A stretch of DNA of 64,000 bases from Pseudomonas sp. NFR16 (GTDB lineage Bacteria > Pseudomonadota > Gammaproteobacteria > Pseudomonadales > Pseudomonadaceae): contig NZ_FNYJ01000002.1 in NCBI RefSeq assembly GCF_900108875.1, forward strand, positions 655,383 to 719,382, written 5' to 3'. Shown here one piece after another: positions 8,185 to 20,355 of this stretch (the first letter of the stretch is position 1; each line of letters opens with the position of its first letter). The notes under the pieces are model-generated. The model saw only the letters and a list, made by a program, of their open reading frames with translations, made no database searches and was not told the origin of the DNA. A program made the position numbers and the translations under genes.

Positions 8185-9045
8185 TTAACGCTGAGGCATT
8201 GCTTCCTGCTGCTCCTGCACCACACGAACCACGCGCTGAGGGAACGGGATGTCGATGTTCGCCGCGCGCAGGCGATCACGAATCTCGGCGTTGAAGCGGT
8301 TGGACACTTCACCGAAATCGCCGGTCTTGGTCCAGACCCGCAGCGACACGGTGATCGAGCTGTCGCCAAGCGCCGCCACCACGGCCTGCGGGGCAGGATC
8401 CTGCAGCACGCGCGGATCGTCGGCCATTTCCATCAGCACGCCGAGCGCCTGCTTGAGGTCGGCGTCGTAATCGATGCCCACATCGAACGTGATCTTGCGG
8501 GTCGGCTGACGGTTGGTGTTGGTGATGATGCCGTTGGACAGATTGCCGTTGGGCAGGATTACGGTCTTGTTGTCGCCGGTGCGGATGATCGTATGGAAGA
8601 TCTGGATGCTGTCGACGGTGCCCGACACGCCCTGCGCTTCGATCCAGTCGCCGATGCGAAATGGACGAAACAGCAGAATCAGCACCCCACCGGCAAAGTT
8701 GGCGAGGCTGCCTTGCAGCGCCAGGCCGATGGCCAGACCGGCAGCACCGATCGCAGCAACGAACGAGGTGGTCTCGACGCCGATCATCGAAGCGACGCTG
8801 ACGATCAGCAGGATCTTGAGAATGATGTTGCCCAGGCTGCTGATGAACCCTTGCAACGCCAGATCAACGTGACGCAGGGCCAACAGCGCCCCCACTTTTG
8901 AAGTCAGTTTATTGATCAGCCACCAGCCGACCAGCAGCACGACGACCGCCAGCAGCACGCGGCTGCCGTATTGCATGACCATGGGAATCCAGGCTTGGGA
9001 AGCCTTGACCAGGTGATCCACCTGGCCGTTCAAATCCAGATCCAT
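8185..9045 (-). CDS. mscS: Small-conductance mechanosensitive channel MscS
   Basis: 286 aa, the same length as E. coli MscS. It is a homoheptameric inner-membrane channel that opens under membrane tension to release solutes during hypo-osmotic shock. Three N-terminal membrane helices are visible (RVLLAVVVLLVGWWLINKL, then ILKILLIVSVASMIG). The pore helix is GAAGLAIGLALQGSLANFAGG, with the small Gly/Ala residues that pack the pore. The beta domain contains PFRIGDWIEAQGVSGTVDSI. The C terminus is a mixed alpha/beta cytoplasmic vestibule. ATG 9045 is preceded by AAGGAG. Confidence 0.95.
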   Translation of the reverse strand: MDLDLNGQVDHLVKASQAWIPMVMQYGSRVLLAVVVLLVGWWLINKLTSKVGALLALRHVDLALQGFISSLGNIILKILLIVSVASMIGVETTSFVAAIGAAGLAIGLALQGSLANFAGGVLILLFRPFRIGDWIEAQGVSGTVDSIQIFHTIIRTGDNKTVILPNGNLSNGIITNTNRQPTRKITFDVGIDYDADLKQALGVLMEMADDPRVLQDPAPQAVVAALGDSSITVSLRVWTKTGDFGEVSNRFNAEIRDRLRAANIDIPFPQRVVRVVQEQQEAMPQR

Positions 9046-9077
9046 TGAGTGCTCCTTGTGGTCGTGAAACGAAAGCA

Positions 9078-9109
9078 GAAACGATGACGCTTACGGACGC
9101 CATCGTTTC
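9078..9109 (-). terminator. Inverted repeat downstream of yajQ, possible terminator
   Basis: GAAACGATG (9078-9086) is exactly complementary to CATCGTTTC (9101-9109), and the stem can extend with ACG/CGC-type pairs. It lies between the yajQ stop and the mscS start. There is only a weak T-rich stretch after it on the minus strand, so its role as terminator is tentative. Confidence 0.5.
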
Positions 9110-9174
9110 AAGGGGACCTGCACTCCGACGCGCGTAAAACCCTCAGGTTCCCGCGTTGAGGCAAATCGGCGGGA

Positions 9175-9660
9175 TCAGTCGCGGAAGTTATTGAATTGCA
9201 GCGGCATGCCGAATTCTTTCGCACGCAGAGCAGCGATGGCTTCCTGCAGATCGTCCCGCTTCTTGCCGGTCACACGCACTTGCTCGCCCTGAATGGCGGC
9301 CTGAACCTTGAGCTTGGCATCCTTGATATGCGCGACGATTTTCTTGGCCAGCTCCTTGTCGATCCCTTCCTTGAGCGTCGCTTCCTGCTTCATCACTTTG
9401 CCGGACGGATAGGCGTCTTTCACTTCCAGACATTGCACGTCGATCTTGCGCTTGATCAGGGCCAGTTTAAGGATCTCGATCATGGCCTCGAGCTGAAACT
9501 CGGCCTCGGCGGTGAGATTGACGGTGAGTTCCTTTTCCTTGAACTCGAAGCTGCCTTTGCCTTTAAGGTCGTAGCGGCGGTCCAGCTCCTTGATCGCGTT
9601 GTCGACGGCATTCGTGACTTCGTGTTTATCCAGTTCGGACACTACGTCGAACGAGGGCAT
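9175..9660 (-). CDS. yajQ: YajQ-family nucleotide-binding protein
   Basis: 161 aa from ATG 9660 ([20 protein letters not shown]), the conserved N terminus of the family, with GGAG upstream. The frame open upstream is not conserved. YajQ proteins have two ferredoxin-like domains. Relatives in Xanthomonas and Pseudomonas bind cyclic di-GMP and affect transcription. Conserved segments are [16 protein letters not shown] (residues about 28-43) and [16 protein letters not shown] near residue 132. It is a single gene upstream of mscS. An effect on gene control here is inferred from family work only. Confidence 0.93.
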   Translation of the reverse strand: MPSFDVVSELDKHEVTNAVDNAIKELDRRYDLKGKGSFEFKEKELTVNLTAEAEFQLEAMIEILKLALIKRKIDVQCLEVKDAYPSGKVMKQEATLKEGIDKELAKKIVAHIKDAKLKVQAAIQGEQVRVTGKKRDDLQEAIAALRAKEFGMPLQFNNFRD

Positions 9661-9814
9661 GTAGATTCTCCAATTGATACGGCGCGGCTCGACATGTGGA
9701 TGGAGCACGCCTGACTTGACGGTATGAAAGCCCGCTCATTATAACGAGACTTTTCCCACGTTCATGTGAGCCTGCGATGTCGATTTTGTTTTCACTGCCC
9801 ACCGCACTCACTGA

Positions 9815-10750
<936 letters not shown>

Positions 10751-10861
10751 GTAAGGATAATGTCGCGCGGTGCCGGGTGTCTGATCATTTCGCCTGTTCG
10801 GGTTTGCGCAAGCCGCGAACAGCGCTAACCTGCCTGCTCCTCATTTCGGTGATACTGCCCC

Positions 10862-12901
10862 ATGCCATTGCGCCAGCGCCTTGAAAATCTGCCGGTCGGT
10901 CAAAAGCTTCTGGCCGCCCTGCTGGTCTTGCTCACGACTGTTCTGCTGGTCGCCAACCTGACCTTCATCAGCGCCGCCTACTACATCTCTCAGGAAGCGA
11001 TGGCGCCGCAGGCCCTGCAGACGATCGGCCGGCTGATCAGCAATCCCGGCCTCTCCGAACAGGCGCTTTCTTCGCCCTACAACGCGCAAGCGCTGCTCAA
11101 GGAGCTGAAAAACTACAGCCCTTTAAGAGCAGCGGCGGTCTATGACAGCAACGGCAACCGACTGGCCCAGATGCAACAGGGCGACAAGCTGCGCCTGCCC
11201 GATCACTATCGCAATCTGGAAAGCTGGCGCATCACCGAGTTTCGCAATACTCAGGTGATTCCAGTGCCCAAGTCCGGTCAGGCGCCCGGCCACCTGCTGC
11301 TGGTGGCCAGCAGCGAACTGCCGACGGCGTTCTACACCGGCACGCTGACGGCCAGCCTTGGCATTCTGATCTTCAGCGTGCTGCTTTGGGCCGGGGTCGC
11401 CCGGCAGATTCGCCGCTTCATCACCGAGCCGATCTATCAGCTGGAAGACTTGTCCCGGCGGGTCACCCGCGAGGAGAACTACGCGCTGCGCGCCGGCCCC
11501 GGCAACCATGACGAAATCGGCTCGCTGGCCGAGGCATTCAATACCATGCTGTCGCGCATGGAGGCCCGAGAGCAGCAGCTCAAGCGCGCGCGTGACGAAT
11601 CGCAGGAAGCGTACGATCAGGCACAAGGTCTGGCCGAAGAAACCCGCCACACCAACCGCAAACTGGAACTGGAAGTTCAGGTGCGCAGCAAGATCGAGAA
11701 GAAGCTGACCGGCTTTCAGAACTACCTCAACAGCATCATCGACTCGATGCCTTCGGCGTTGATCGCGCTGGACGAACAGCTTTATGTGACGCAGTGGAAT
11801 CAGGAAGCGGGCGCGCTGTCGGGCACGCCTCTGGATGAAGCCCTGAATCAGCCCATCTATCTGGCCTTTGCGCCGATGAAGGCCTTCCTGCCACAGATCA
11901 AACAGACGGTCGAACGCCACACCGTCACCAAGATCGAGCGGGTGACCTGGGTCAAGGGCGACGTCTCGCACCATTACGCCCTCACCTTCTACCCCCTGAC
12001 CGGCGGCGCAGGTCGCGGCGCGGTGATCCGGATCGACGACATCACCCAGCGTCTGTCGCTGGAAGAAATGATGGTGCAATCGGAGAAAATGCTGTCGGTG
12101 GGCGGCCTGGCAGCCGGCATGGCGCACGAGATCAACAACCCACTTGGGGCGATCATGCACAACGTGCAGAACATTCGCCGTCGCCTGTCGCCGGAATTGC
12201 CGAAGAACCTGGAGCAGGCCGAACAGGAAGGCATCGAGCTGAGCGCGGTGAACCAGTACCTCAGCGCCCGCGAAGTGCCGCAATTGCTCGACGGCATTCA
12301 GCAGGCCGGTGCGCGGGCGGCGAAGATCGTTAGTCACATGCTCAGCTTCAGTCGCCGCAGCAATCGGCAAATGGCACCCTGCGATCTCCCGGCGCTGATC
12401 GATCAGGCTGTGGAAATCGCCAGCAACGACTTTGACCTGACCATCGGCTTCGATTTCAAAGGCCAGAACATTATTCGTCAGTTCGATCCCAACCTGGGAC
12501 CGGTGCCCGGCACCGCCAACGAGCTGGAGCAGGTGTTGCTCAATCTGCTGAAAAACGCGGCGCAGGCCATTCACCAGCGCGAGAACGACACCGAGCCCGG
12601 ACGCATCATTCTGCGCACACGCCTGAATCCGCCATGGGCCGAAATTCAGGTCGAGGATAACGGCATTGGCATGTCGGAAAGCGTGCGCAAGCGCACGTTC
12701 GAGCCGTTCTTCACCACCAAGGAAATCGGCCAGGGCACCGGGCTCGGGCTTTCGGTTTCCTATTTCATCATCACTAATAACCACAAGGGCCAGATGGAAG
12801 TGCATTCCACGCTGGGCCAAGGCACCTGCTTCACCTTGCGCCTGCCGCTGGCGGGCCGCGAGATGAACGTGCCCGAGCAGATCATTGCCGGTAATGAATA
12901 G
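10862..12901 (+). CDS. Membrane sensor histidine kinase (PA4398-like)
   Basis: 679 aa. A first membrane helix (LLAALLVLLTTVLLVANLTF) leads to a periplasmic domain of about 140 residues. A second helix (LGILIFSVLLWAGVA) is followed by a HAMP region, a coiled coil (about 230-275) and a PAS-like domain (about 280-400, DSMPSALIALDEQLYVTQWN). Then comes the kinase core: GLAAGMAHEINNPLG with the phospho-accepting His near residue 422, NLLKNAAQAI, the G1 box DNGIG and the G2 box GTGLGLS. No receiver domain is present, and no response-regulator gene lies nearby. The P. aeruginosa relative PA4398 affects swarming and biofilm formation. The signal is unknown. Confidence 0.9.
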   Translation: MPLRQRLENLPVGQKLLAALLVLLTTVLLVANLTFISAAYYISQEAMAPQALQTIGRLISNPGLSEQALSSPYNAQALLKELKNYSPLRAAAVYDSNGNRLAQMQQGDKLRLPDHYRNLESWRITEFRNTQVIPVPKSGQAPGHLLLVASSELPTAFYTGTLTASLGILIFSVLLWAGVARQIRRFITEPIYQLEDLSRRVTREENYALRAGPGNHDEIGSLAEAFNTMLSRMEAREQQLKRARDESQEAYDQAQGLAEETRHTNRKLELEVQVRSKIEKKLTGFQNYLNSIIDSMPSALIALDEQLYVTQWNQEAGALSGTPLDEALNQPIYLAFAPMKAFLPQIKQTVERHTVTKIERVTWVKGDVSHHYALTFYPLTGGAGRGAVIRIDDITQRLSLEEMMVQSEKMLSVGGLAAGMAHEINNPLGAIMHNVQNIRRRLSPELPKNLEQAEQEGIELSAVNQYLSAREVPQLLDGIQQAGARAAKIVSHMLSFSRRSNRQMAPCDLPALIDQAVEIASNDFDLTIGFDFKGQNIIRQFDPNLGPVPGTANELEQVLLNLLKNAAQAIHQRENDTEPGRIILRTRLNPPWAEIQVEDNGIGMSESVRKRTFEPFFTTKEIGQGTGLGLSVSYFIITNNHKGQMEVHSTLGQGTCFTLRLPLAGREMNVPEQIIAGNE

Positions 12902-12924
12902 GTCCGCAGGGCCAGGAGAAAACG

Positions 12925-13503
12925 ATGGGATTCCGCTTGTCGAAAATCTACACGCGCACGGGTGACAAAGGTGAAACCGGGCTGGGCGATGGCCGCCGCG
13001 TGCCGAAGGATCACCCTCGCATCGAGGCGATTGGCGAGGTCGACACGCTGAACAGCCAGTTAGGGTTGCTGCTGGCCGGCCTTGAAGGGCTGGCGGGAGC
13101 AATGCCGGCGATGCAGGAAATCATCGAAGTGCTTGGGCCGTGCCAGCACCGGCTGTTCGATCTGGGCGGTGAGCTGGCGATGCCCGAATATCAGGCGCTG
13201 AATGCCGCCGAAGTCGAGCGTCTGGAAGCGGCGATCGATCGCTGGAATGAAGAACTCGGCCCGCTGGAGAACTTCATTCTCCCGGGCGGCTCGTCGCTGA
13301 TCGCTCAGGCACACGTCTGTCGAAGCCTGGCACGCAGCGCCGAACGCCGTTGCCAGCACTTGAACAGCCTCGAGCCGCTGGCCGGCGTCGGGCTGGCTTA
13401 TATCAATCGGCTGTCGGATTTGCTGTTTGTCGCTGCGAGGATCATCGCCCGACGCGAAGGTGTGGCAGAAATCCTGTGGGAGCCAGCGAAGAAGCCTGAG
13501 TAA
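12925..13503 (+). CDS. PduO-type ATP:cob(I)alamin adenosyltransferase
   Basis: 192 aa from ATG 12925, with AGGAG upstream and 23 bases after the kinase gene, so probably co-transcribed. The enzyme attaches the adenosyl group of ATP to cob(I)alamin. Family signs are SKIYTRTGDKGETGLGDGRR at the N terminus (ATP-binding TRTGDxGxT), GEVDTLNSQLG, the C-terminal block FILPGGSSLIAQAHVCRSLARSAERR with the conserved RSLARSAER helix, and YINRLSDLLFVAARII. No cobalamin synthesis genes are adjacent, so it may serve salvage. Confidence 0.93.
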   Translation: MGFRLSKIYTRTGDKGETGLGDGRRVPKDHPRIEAIGEVDTLNSQLGLLLAGLEGLAGAMPAMQEIIEVLGPCQHRLFDLGGELAMPEYQALNAAEVERLEAAIDRWNEELGPLENFILPGGSSLIAQAHVCRSLARSAERRCQHLNSLEPLAGVGLAYINRLSDLLFVAARIIARREGVAEILWEPAKKPE

Positions 13504-13510
13504 TCACAAG

Positions 13511-13543
13511 CCTGCAAGCGCGCGCGGGTCCCGCGCCTGCAGG
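13511..13543. terminator. Palindrome between convergent genes, possible terminator
   Basis: CCTGCA (13511-13516) pairs with TGCAGG (13538-13543), and inner GC-rich bases (GCGCG with CGCGC) lengthen the stem with one bulge. It lies exactly between two converging stops. No T-run follows on either side. Confidence 0.35.
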
Positions 13544-13551
13544 AATCGCGT

Positions 13552-14496
13552 TCAAACGGTTGGCCAGAACGCTCGGATGCCGGCTACACCTTGTGCGCCG
13601 TTTTCCCACGCAAGCTCGCGCTCGGCGGGACCCACTCCGCCAAGCAGGTAAACCGGCTTGCTGAAGCCATCGATCAACTCGCGGGCCAGCTCCCAGCCCA
13701 GCGGCTGCGCGTCCGGGTGAGTCTGCGTCGGCTGGACTGGCGAGAGGGTGACGAAGTCCACGCCCATCTGCTCTGCAAGGCTCAGTTCTTCAGCGCTGTG
13801 GCAGGACGCCGCCAACCAGCGATCTTCGGGAAACGGCCGGCCCTTGCTGGCGTACTTTCGCAATTGCTCGCTGGTCAGGTGCCAGCCAGCGGCGGGAAAA
13901 TCGCCCAGCCATTCCAGTGGGCCCTTGAGCATCAACTGCGCCTTGCCCGCACACAGGCCGACCGCATCGACCGCCACATCGCGGTATTTCGGGTCATAGC
14001 CATTTGGAGCACGCAGCTGGATCAGCTTGATCCCGCCGGCGATCGCTTTCTGCATGCCCTGCAACAATTGCGGGGTGTCGAGGGCATCCGGGGTGATCAG
14101 GTATTCGGCAGGCAAACGGGCGGCCGCGACGATGGGCCGATTGGCGGCCGGAAAGTCGTAACCGGCCAGCTCGCGATTCGACACCCAGGCCAGCGGCTGA
14201 CCTTCCGCCCCGTGAGGTTCGCCAGTGAAGGAAGAGACTTCCCAGACGTCCAGCAGGACTTGCTTGTCGGGATAATCGTGCTTGATCTTGATCAGCGGGC
14301 GCGCCGCTTTGACGACGATGCCCAGCTCCTCGCTCAGCTCTCGGGCCAGCGCTGTTTCGACGGACTCCTGAGGTTCGACCTTGCCACCGGGAAACTCCCA
14401 CAAGCCGCCCTGGTGCTGCTTGTCGGCACGTCGGGCGATGAGAATCCTGCCGTCGATGCCACGAATGACGGCGGCGGCCACATGGATGCGTTTCAC
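13552..14496 (-). CDS. Nudix hydrolase fused to a ThiE/TenI-like domain
   Basis: 314 aa from GTG 14496, which has GGAGG nine bases upstream and starts just after the stop of the gst gene. Residues about 1-130 are a MutT-type Nudix hydrolase with the box GGKVEPQESVETALARELSEELG, which removes oxidised nucleotides such as 8-oxo-dGTP. Residues about 145-314 resemble thiamine-phosphate synthase, with IQLRAP, HLTSEQL, LSPVQPTQTHPDA and YLLGGVGP. The usual LR(D/E)K active-site motif reads LRAP, so the catalytic Lys is missing. The fusion is common in gammaproteobacteria. Thiamine synthesis by this protein is unlikely. Confidence 0.9.
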   Translation of the reverse strand: MKRIHVAAAVIRGIDGRILIARRADKQHQGGLWEFPGGKVEPQESVETALARELSEELGIVVKAARPLIKIKHDYPDKQVLLDVWEVSSFTGEPHGAEGQPLAWVSNRELAGYDFPAANRPIVAAARLPAEYLITPDALDTPQLLQGMQKAIAGGIKLIQLRAPNGYDPKYRDVAVDAVGLCAGKAQLMLKGPLEWLGDFPAAGWHLTSEQLRKYASKGRPFPEDRWLAASCHSAEELSLAEQMGVDFVTLSPVQPTQTHPDAQPLGWELARELIDGFSKPVYLLGGVGPAERELAWENGAQGVAGIRAFWPTV

Positions 14497-14497
14497 G

Positions 14498-15124
14498 TTA
14501 ACCTTCCTCCAGACCGGCCTGCTGCCAACGCTTGAATGCGGGCCATTGGTAAATCGTCTCGACATAGGCACTCGCCGCATCCGGCAAGTCGACGTGGTAC
14601 GTGCGCAGCCGCACGGCTACCGGCGCGAAAAACGCGTCGACAATGCCTGGCTTGCCGAACAGAAACGGGCCACCGTCTCTGGACGCCGCACGGCACTCGG
14701 ACCACAGCTCGACCATACGATCGATGTCGGCCTGTGCCTCCACCGGAATGACTTCCAGCGCCTCATCGCGGCGCAGGTCCATCGGCAGGCTGGAGCGCAG
14801 GGCAACGAAGCCGCTATGCATCTGAGCGCACGCCGAACGCGCCTGAGCACGGGCCGCCACATCTACCGGCCACAGCGCGGCGTCGGGGAACCGTTCGGCA
14901 AGGTACTCGCAGATCGCCAGCGAATCGACGATGGTGCCGTGCTCGCATTTCAGCGCAGGCACCTTGCCGGTGGGTGAATGCTCACGAATCAGGCGAGAAG
15001 TGTCCGCCTGATTCAGACGGATGACCTGATCAGTGAAAGGCTGGCCGATCATTTCAAGCACCAGCCAGGGTCGCAATGACCAGGAGGAATAGCGTTTGTC
15101 GCCGATGATCAGGTGCAGGCTCAT
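14498..15124 (-). CDS. Glutathione S-transferase family protein
   Basis: 208 aa. The N-terminal thioredoxin-fold domain (residues 1-80) has DKRYSSWSLRPWL, with the SSxS/W type of glutathione-site start, and GKVPALKCEHGTIVDSLAICEYL, the cis-Pro and DSxxI motif typical of GSTs. The C-terminal half is all-helical. The substrate is unknown. The ATG at 15124 begins MSLHLIIGDKRY. The stop overlaps the spacer of one base before the Nudix-ThiE start, so the two genes are translationally coupled. The pair matches PA4401-PA4400. Confidence 0.9.
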   Translation of the reverse strand: MSLHLIIGDKRYSSWSLRPWLVLEMIGQPFTDQVIRLNQADTSRLIREHSPTGKVPALKCEHGTIVDSLAICEYLAERFPDAALWPVDVAARAQARSACAQMHSGFVALRSSLPMDLRRDEALEVIPVEAQADIDRMVELWSECRAASRDGGPFLFGKPGIVDAFFAPVAVRLRTYHVDLPDAASAYVETIYQWPAFKRWQQAGLEEG

Positions 15125-15287
15125 GTTTCAGCTCCATTGATATCTGTATGAAATGAACCCTGTCGAGGGCGAATTCATTGGCAATGCGGCAGTCCGGCAT
15201 GAAGCCTGACGCTCATACCGCCCTGTCGCAAGCATTCGCCCTTACAGATTCAGCACCGACGTGCGCACGCCTGCCACGCGGGTCCGA

Positions 15288-16505
15288 TCAGGTGCGGTAT
15301 TCCGCGTTGATCTTCACGTACTCATGGGACAGGTCGGTGGTCCAGATGGTCTCGCTGCAATCGCCACGACCCAACTCGATGCGGATGGTGATTTCTTCTT
15401 CAGCCATGACCGCCGAACCTTGCGCTTCGGTGTAAGTAGAGGCCCGTGCGCCCTTGCTGGCGATGCACACGCCGCTGAGGAACACGTCGATTTTGCTCAC
15501 GTCCAGGTCCGGCACGCCGGCCCGCCCCACGGCTGCCAGAATGCGGCCCCAGTTGGGATCGGAGGCGAACAGCGCAGTCTTGATCAGCGGCGAATGAGCG
15601 ACGGTGTAGCCGACGTCCAGGCATTCCTGATGATTGGCGCCGCCATTGACTTCGACGGTCACGAACTTGGTCGCGCCCTCGCCGTCACGCACGATGGCTT
15701 GAGCCACGTCCATGCAGACTTCGAAGACAGCCTTTTTCAGCGCGTCGAACAGCGGACCGCGGGCTTCGGTGACCTCCGGCAGGTCGGCCTGACCGGTGGC
15801 GATCAGCATGCAGCAGTCGTTGGTCGAGGTGTCGCCATCGATGGTGATGCGGTTGAACGATTTGTTCGCACCGTCGCGGATAAGGTCCTGCAACACGCTC
15901 TGGGAAACCTTGGCGTCGGTGGCGATGTAGCCGAGCATGGTGGCCATGTTCGGGCGAATCATGCCCGCGCCCTTGCTGATGCCGGTGACGGTGACGGTCA
16001 CGCCGTCGATCTGGAACTGACGGCTTGCACCTTTGGGCAGCGTGTCAGTGGTCATGATGCCTGTGGCTGCGGCAGCCCAGTTATCCACGGACAGATCATC
16101 CAGCGCCGCTTGCAGCGCGCCTTCGATCTTTTCCACAGGCAATGGCTCACCGATGACGCCCGTGGAAAACGGCAGCACGGCGCTGGCGTCAACGCCGGTC
16201 AGTTCGGCCAGACGGGCAGTGGTGCGCTCAGCGGCTTGCAGCCCCGGCTCACCGGTGCCCGCGTTGGCGTTGCCGGTGTTGGTCAGCAGATAACGCACGG
16301 TGCCGCCCACGCGCTGCTTGGAGAGGATCACTGGCGCTGCGCAAAAGGCATTGAGGGTGAACACGCCCGCGACGCTGGAGCCTTCGGCGCAGCGCATGAC
16401 CACGACGTCCTTGCGCCCTGGGCGCTTGATGCCGGCAGAGGCGATGCCGAGTTCGAAACCGGGAACCGGGTGCAGCGTCGGCAGAGGACCAAGACCAACA
16501 GCCAT
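15288..16505 (-). CDS. argJ: Bifunctional ornithine acetyltransferase / N-acetylglutamate synthase ArgJ
   Basis: 405 aa from ATG 16505 ([20 protein letters not shown]). The upstream open frame is not part of the family. ArgJ moves the acetyl group from N-acetylornithine to glutamate in cyclic arginine synthesis. The precursor cleaves itself into alpha and beta chains within [10 protein letters not shown] (near residue 170), where the new N-terminal Thr is the nucleophile. [14 protein letters not shown] and [13 protein letters not shown] are further signature blocks. It is downstream of secA on the same strand, separated by a terminator. Confidence 0.96.
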   Translation of the reverse strand: MAVGLGPLPTLHPVPGFELGIASAGIKRPGRKDVVVMRCAEGSSVAGVFTLNAFCAAPVILSKQRVGGTVRYLLTNTGNANAGTGEPGLQAAERTTARLAELTGVDASAVLPFSTGVIGEPLPVEKIEGALQAALDDLSVDNWAAAATGIMTTDTLPKGASRQFQIDGVTVTVTGISKGAGMIRPNMATMLGYIATDAKVSQSVLQDLIRDGANKSFNRITIDGDTSTNDCCMLIATGQADLPEVTEARGPLFDALKKAVFEVCMDVAQAIVRDGEGATKFVTVEVNGGANHQECLDVGYTVAHSPLIKTALFASDPNWGRILAAVGRAGVPDLDVSKIDVFLSGVCIASKGARASTYTEAQGSAVMAEEEITIRIELGRGDCSETIWTTDLSHEYVKINAEYRT

Positions 16506-16565
16506 GAAATGCGCTCCTTGAAATAGCCGGCCGCCCGCTATCGCCGGTACGGCTCGATCAATTGA

Positions 16566-16598
16566 AAAACGCCGCGACGGCAAAGCCGGTCGCGGCGC
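16566..16598 (-). terminator. Rho-independent terminator of secA
   Basis: GCCGCGACGG (16571-16580) pairs with CCGGTCGCGGC with one bulged base, giving a strong GC stem. On the minus strand it is followed by GTTTTTC (complement of 16563-16570). It sits between the secA stop and the argJ start. Confidence 0.75.
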
Positions 16599-16631
16599 GG
16601 TATTACGGTGCAGCCACTGTCGAGCCGTTAC

Positions 16632-19382
<2,751 letters not shown>

Positions 19383-19701
19383 ATCGACAGGATCTTCCAC
19401 ACATAGGGATGGAGGGCGGCCCCGTGAGTCGCCCGTGCAGCCCTCATGGCCGCATGCGAACGAGCATTCTACCCGGAAATGGTGGTGAGGAAAGTGGCGT
19501 TATTCCACGATGCTGGCACAGCAATGTTACGGGGCAGAAGTACAATAGGGGCATTTCTTCGGACTTCAACCCATCGAGGGCAGAAGTTTGATTAATGTTT
19601 TTTCATGAGGCGCAACAGTGAGCCTCCCTCGGACCCAATGAGTACAGGGGTCACGTCCGGCGTTCTGGTAACATGATGCCGTGTTCCGTCAGGCAACTTC
19701 C
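19383..19701. other. 319-base gap between divergent secA and dciA
   Basis: This holds the divergent promoter region. On the plus strand I see a -10-like TACAAT near 19540 and TAACAT close to the dciA start, without convincing -35 partners. A small hairpin (GACCC with GGGTC) occurs near 19640. I find no supported gene. In P. aeruginosa I recall an additional M23-peptidase gene between secA and lpxC, and nothing of that kind is visible here. Confidence 0.5.
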
Positions 19702-20169
19702 ATGGCATTTCGTCCTTTACCGGCTCGCGCACCGGCCGTTCTGCTGCGCGAAGCCAGGCCACTCAAAGCCATTTTCAACCACGCCCAACGGCTGGCGCAT
19801 TTGCAGCGCCTGCTCGAAAGTCAGCTGCAACCGGCCGCTCGCCCTCACTGTCATGTGGCTTCGTGGCGCGAAGGCACGCTGCTGCTGGTGGTCACCGACG
19901 GGCATTGGGCTACGCGGCTGCGCTATCAGCAAAAACGTCTTCAGCGGCAATTGGTAGCGTTCAAGGAATTCTCAAACCTCACGCGCCTGCAGCTCAAGGT
20001 GCAACCCGCGACAATCCATCGGGCTGCCGTTGGCCAATCAAGGGGCATTTCGTCAAACGCCGCCGAAACGATCAGCGAAACGGCTGAGGGCATCAGCGAT
20101 CCCAAGCTGCGCGCCGCGCTGGAGCGATTGGCGGCGCATGCGCTGCCGAAAGCGCCTGGAAAATCATAA
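19702..20169 (+). CDS. dciA: DciA-type helicase-loading protein (DUF721)
   Basis: 155 aa from ATG 19702 (MAFRPLPARAPAVLLREA). A GTG 21 bases upstream is possible. DciA is the ancestral loader of the replicative helicase DnaB at the origin, found where DnaC is missing. The N-terminal half has the DUF721 (KH-like) domain, with LQRLLESQLQPAARPHCHV and GTLLLVVTDGHWATRLRYQQ. The C-terminal tail is Ser/Ala-rich and probably flexible. It is transcribed opposite to secA and converges with lpxC. Confidence 0.85.
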   Translation: MAFRPLPARAPAVLLREARPLKAIFNHAQRLAHLQRLLESQLQPAARPHCHVASWREGTLLLVVTDGHWATRLRYQQKRLQRQLVAFKEFSNLTRLQLKVQPATIHRAAVGQSRGISSNAAETISETAEGISDPKLRAALERLAAHALPKAPGKS

Positions 20170-20202
20170 GCGGCGAAAAGCCAGCGTCCGCACCGGCTCT
20201 TT

Positions 20203-20276
20203 CCCGGCTGAAGCCGGTCCTGCCGATACAGAGCCGGCCCTGCCTCGCACACTGTAGGACGGGCTTCAGCGGGGAA
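20203..20276. repeat. Type 2 REP inverted pair
   Basis: CCCGGCTGAAGCCGGTCC (20203-20220) and the inverted relative GTAGGACGGGCTTCAGCGGG (20254-20273) form the same type 2 REP pair found inside the composite repeat, here alone. It lies between the convergent dciA and lpxC ends, ahead of the terminator. Confidence 0.75.
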
Positions 20277-20301
20277 GCCGCACTGCCCTTCGACCTTCCA
20301 T

Positions 20302-20330
20302 AAAAAAGGCCACCCGAAGGTGGCCTTAAA
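20302..20330. terminator. Bidirectional terminator between dciA and lpxC
   Basis: AAGGCCACC, a CGAA loop and GGTGGCCTT form a 9-base stem with A-runs before and TTAAAT after. It fits as the rho-independent end of lpxC and possibly of dciA. Confidence 0.85.
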
Positions 20331-20355
20331 TAATCAAACTAGAAGAAGAGACTGT

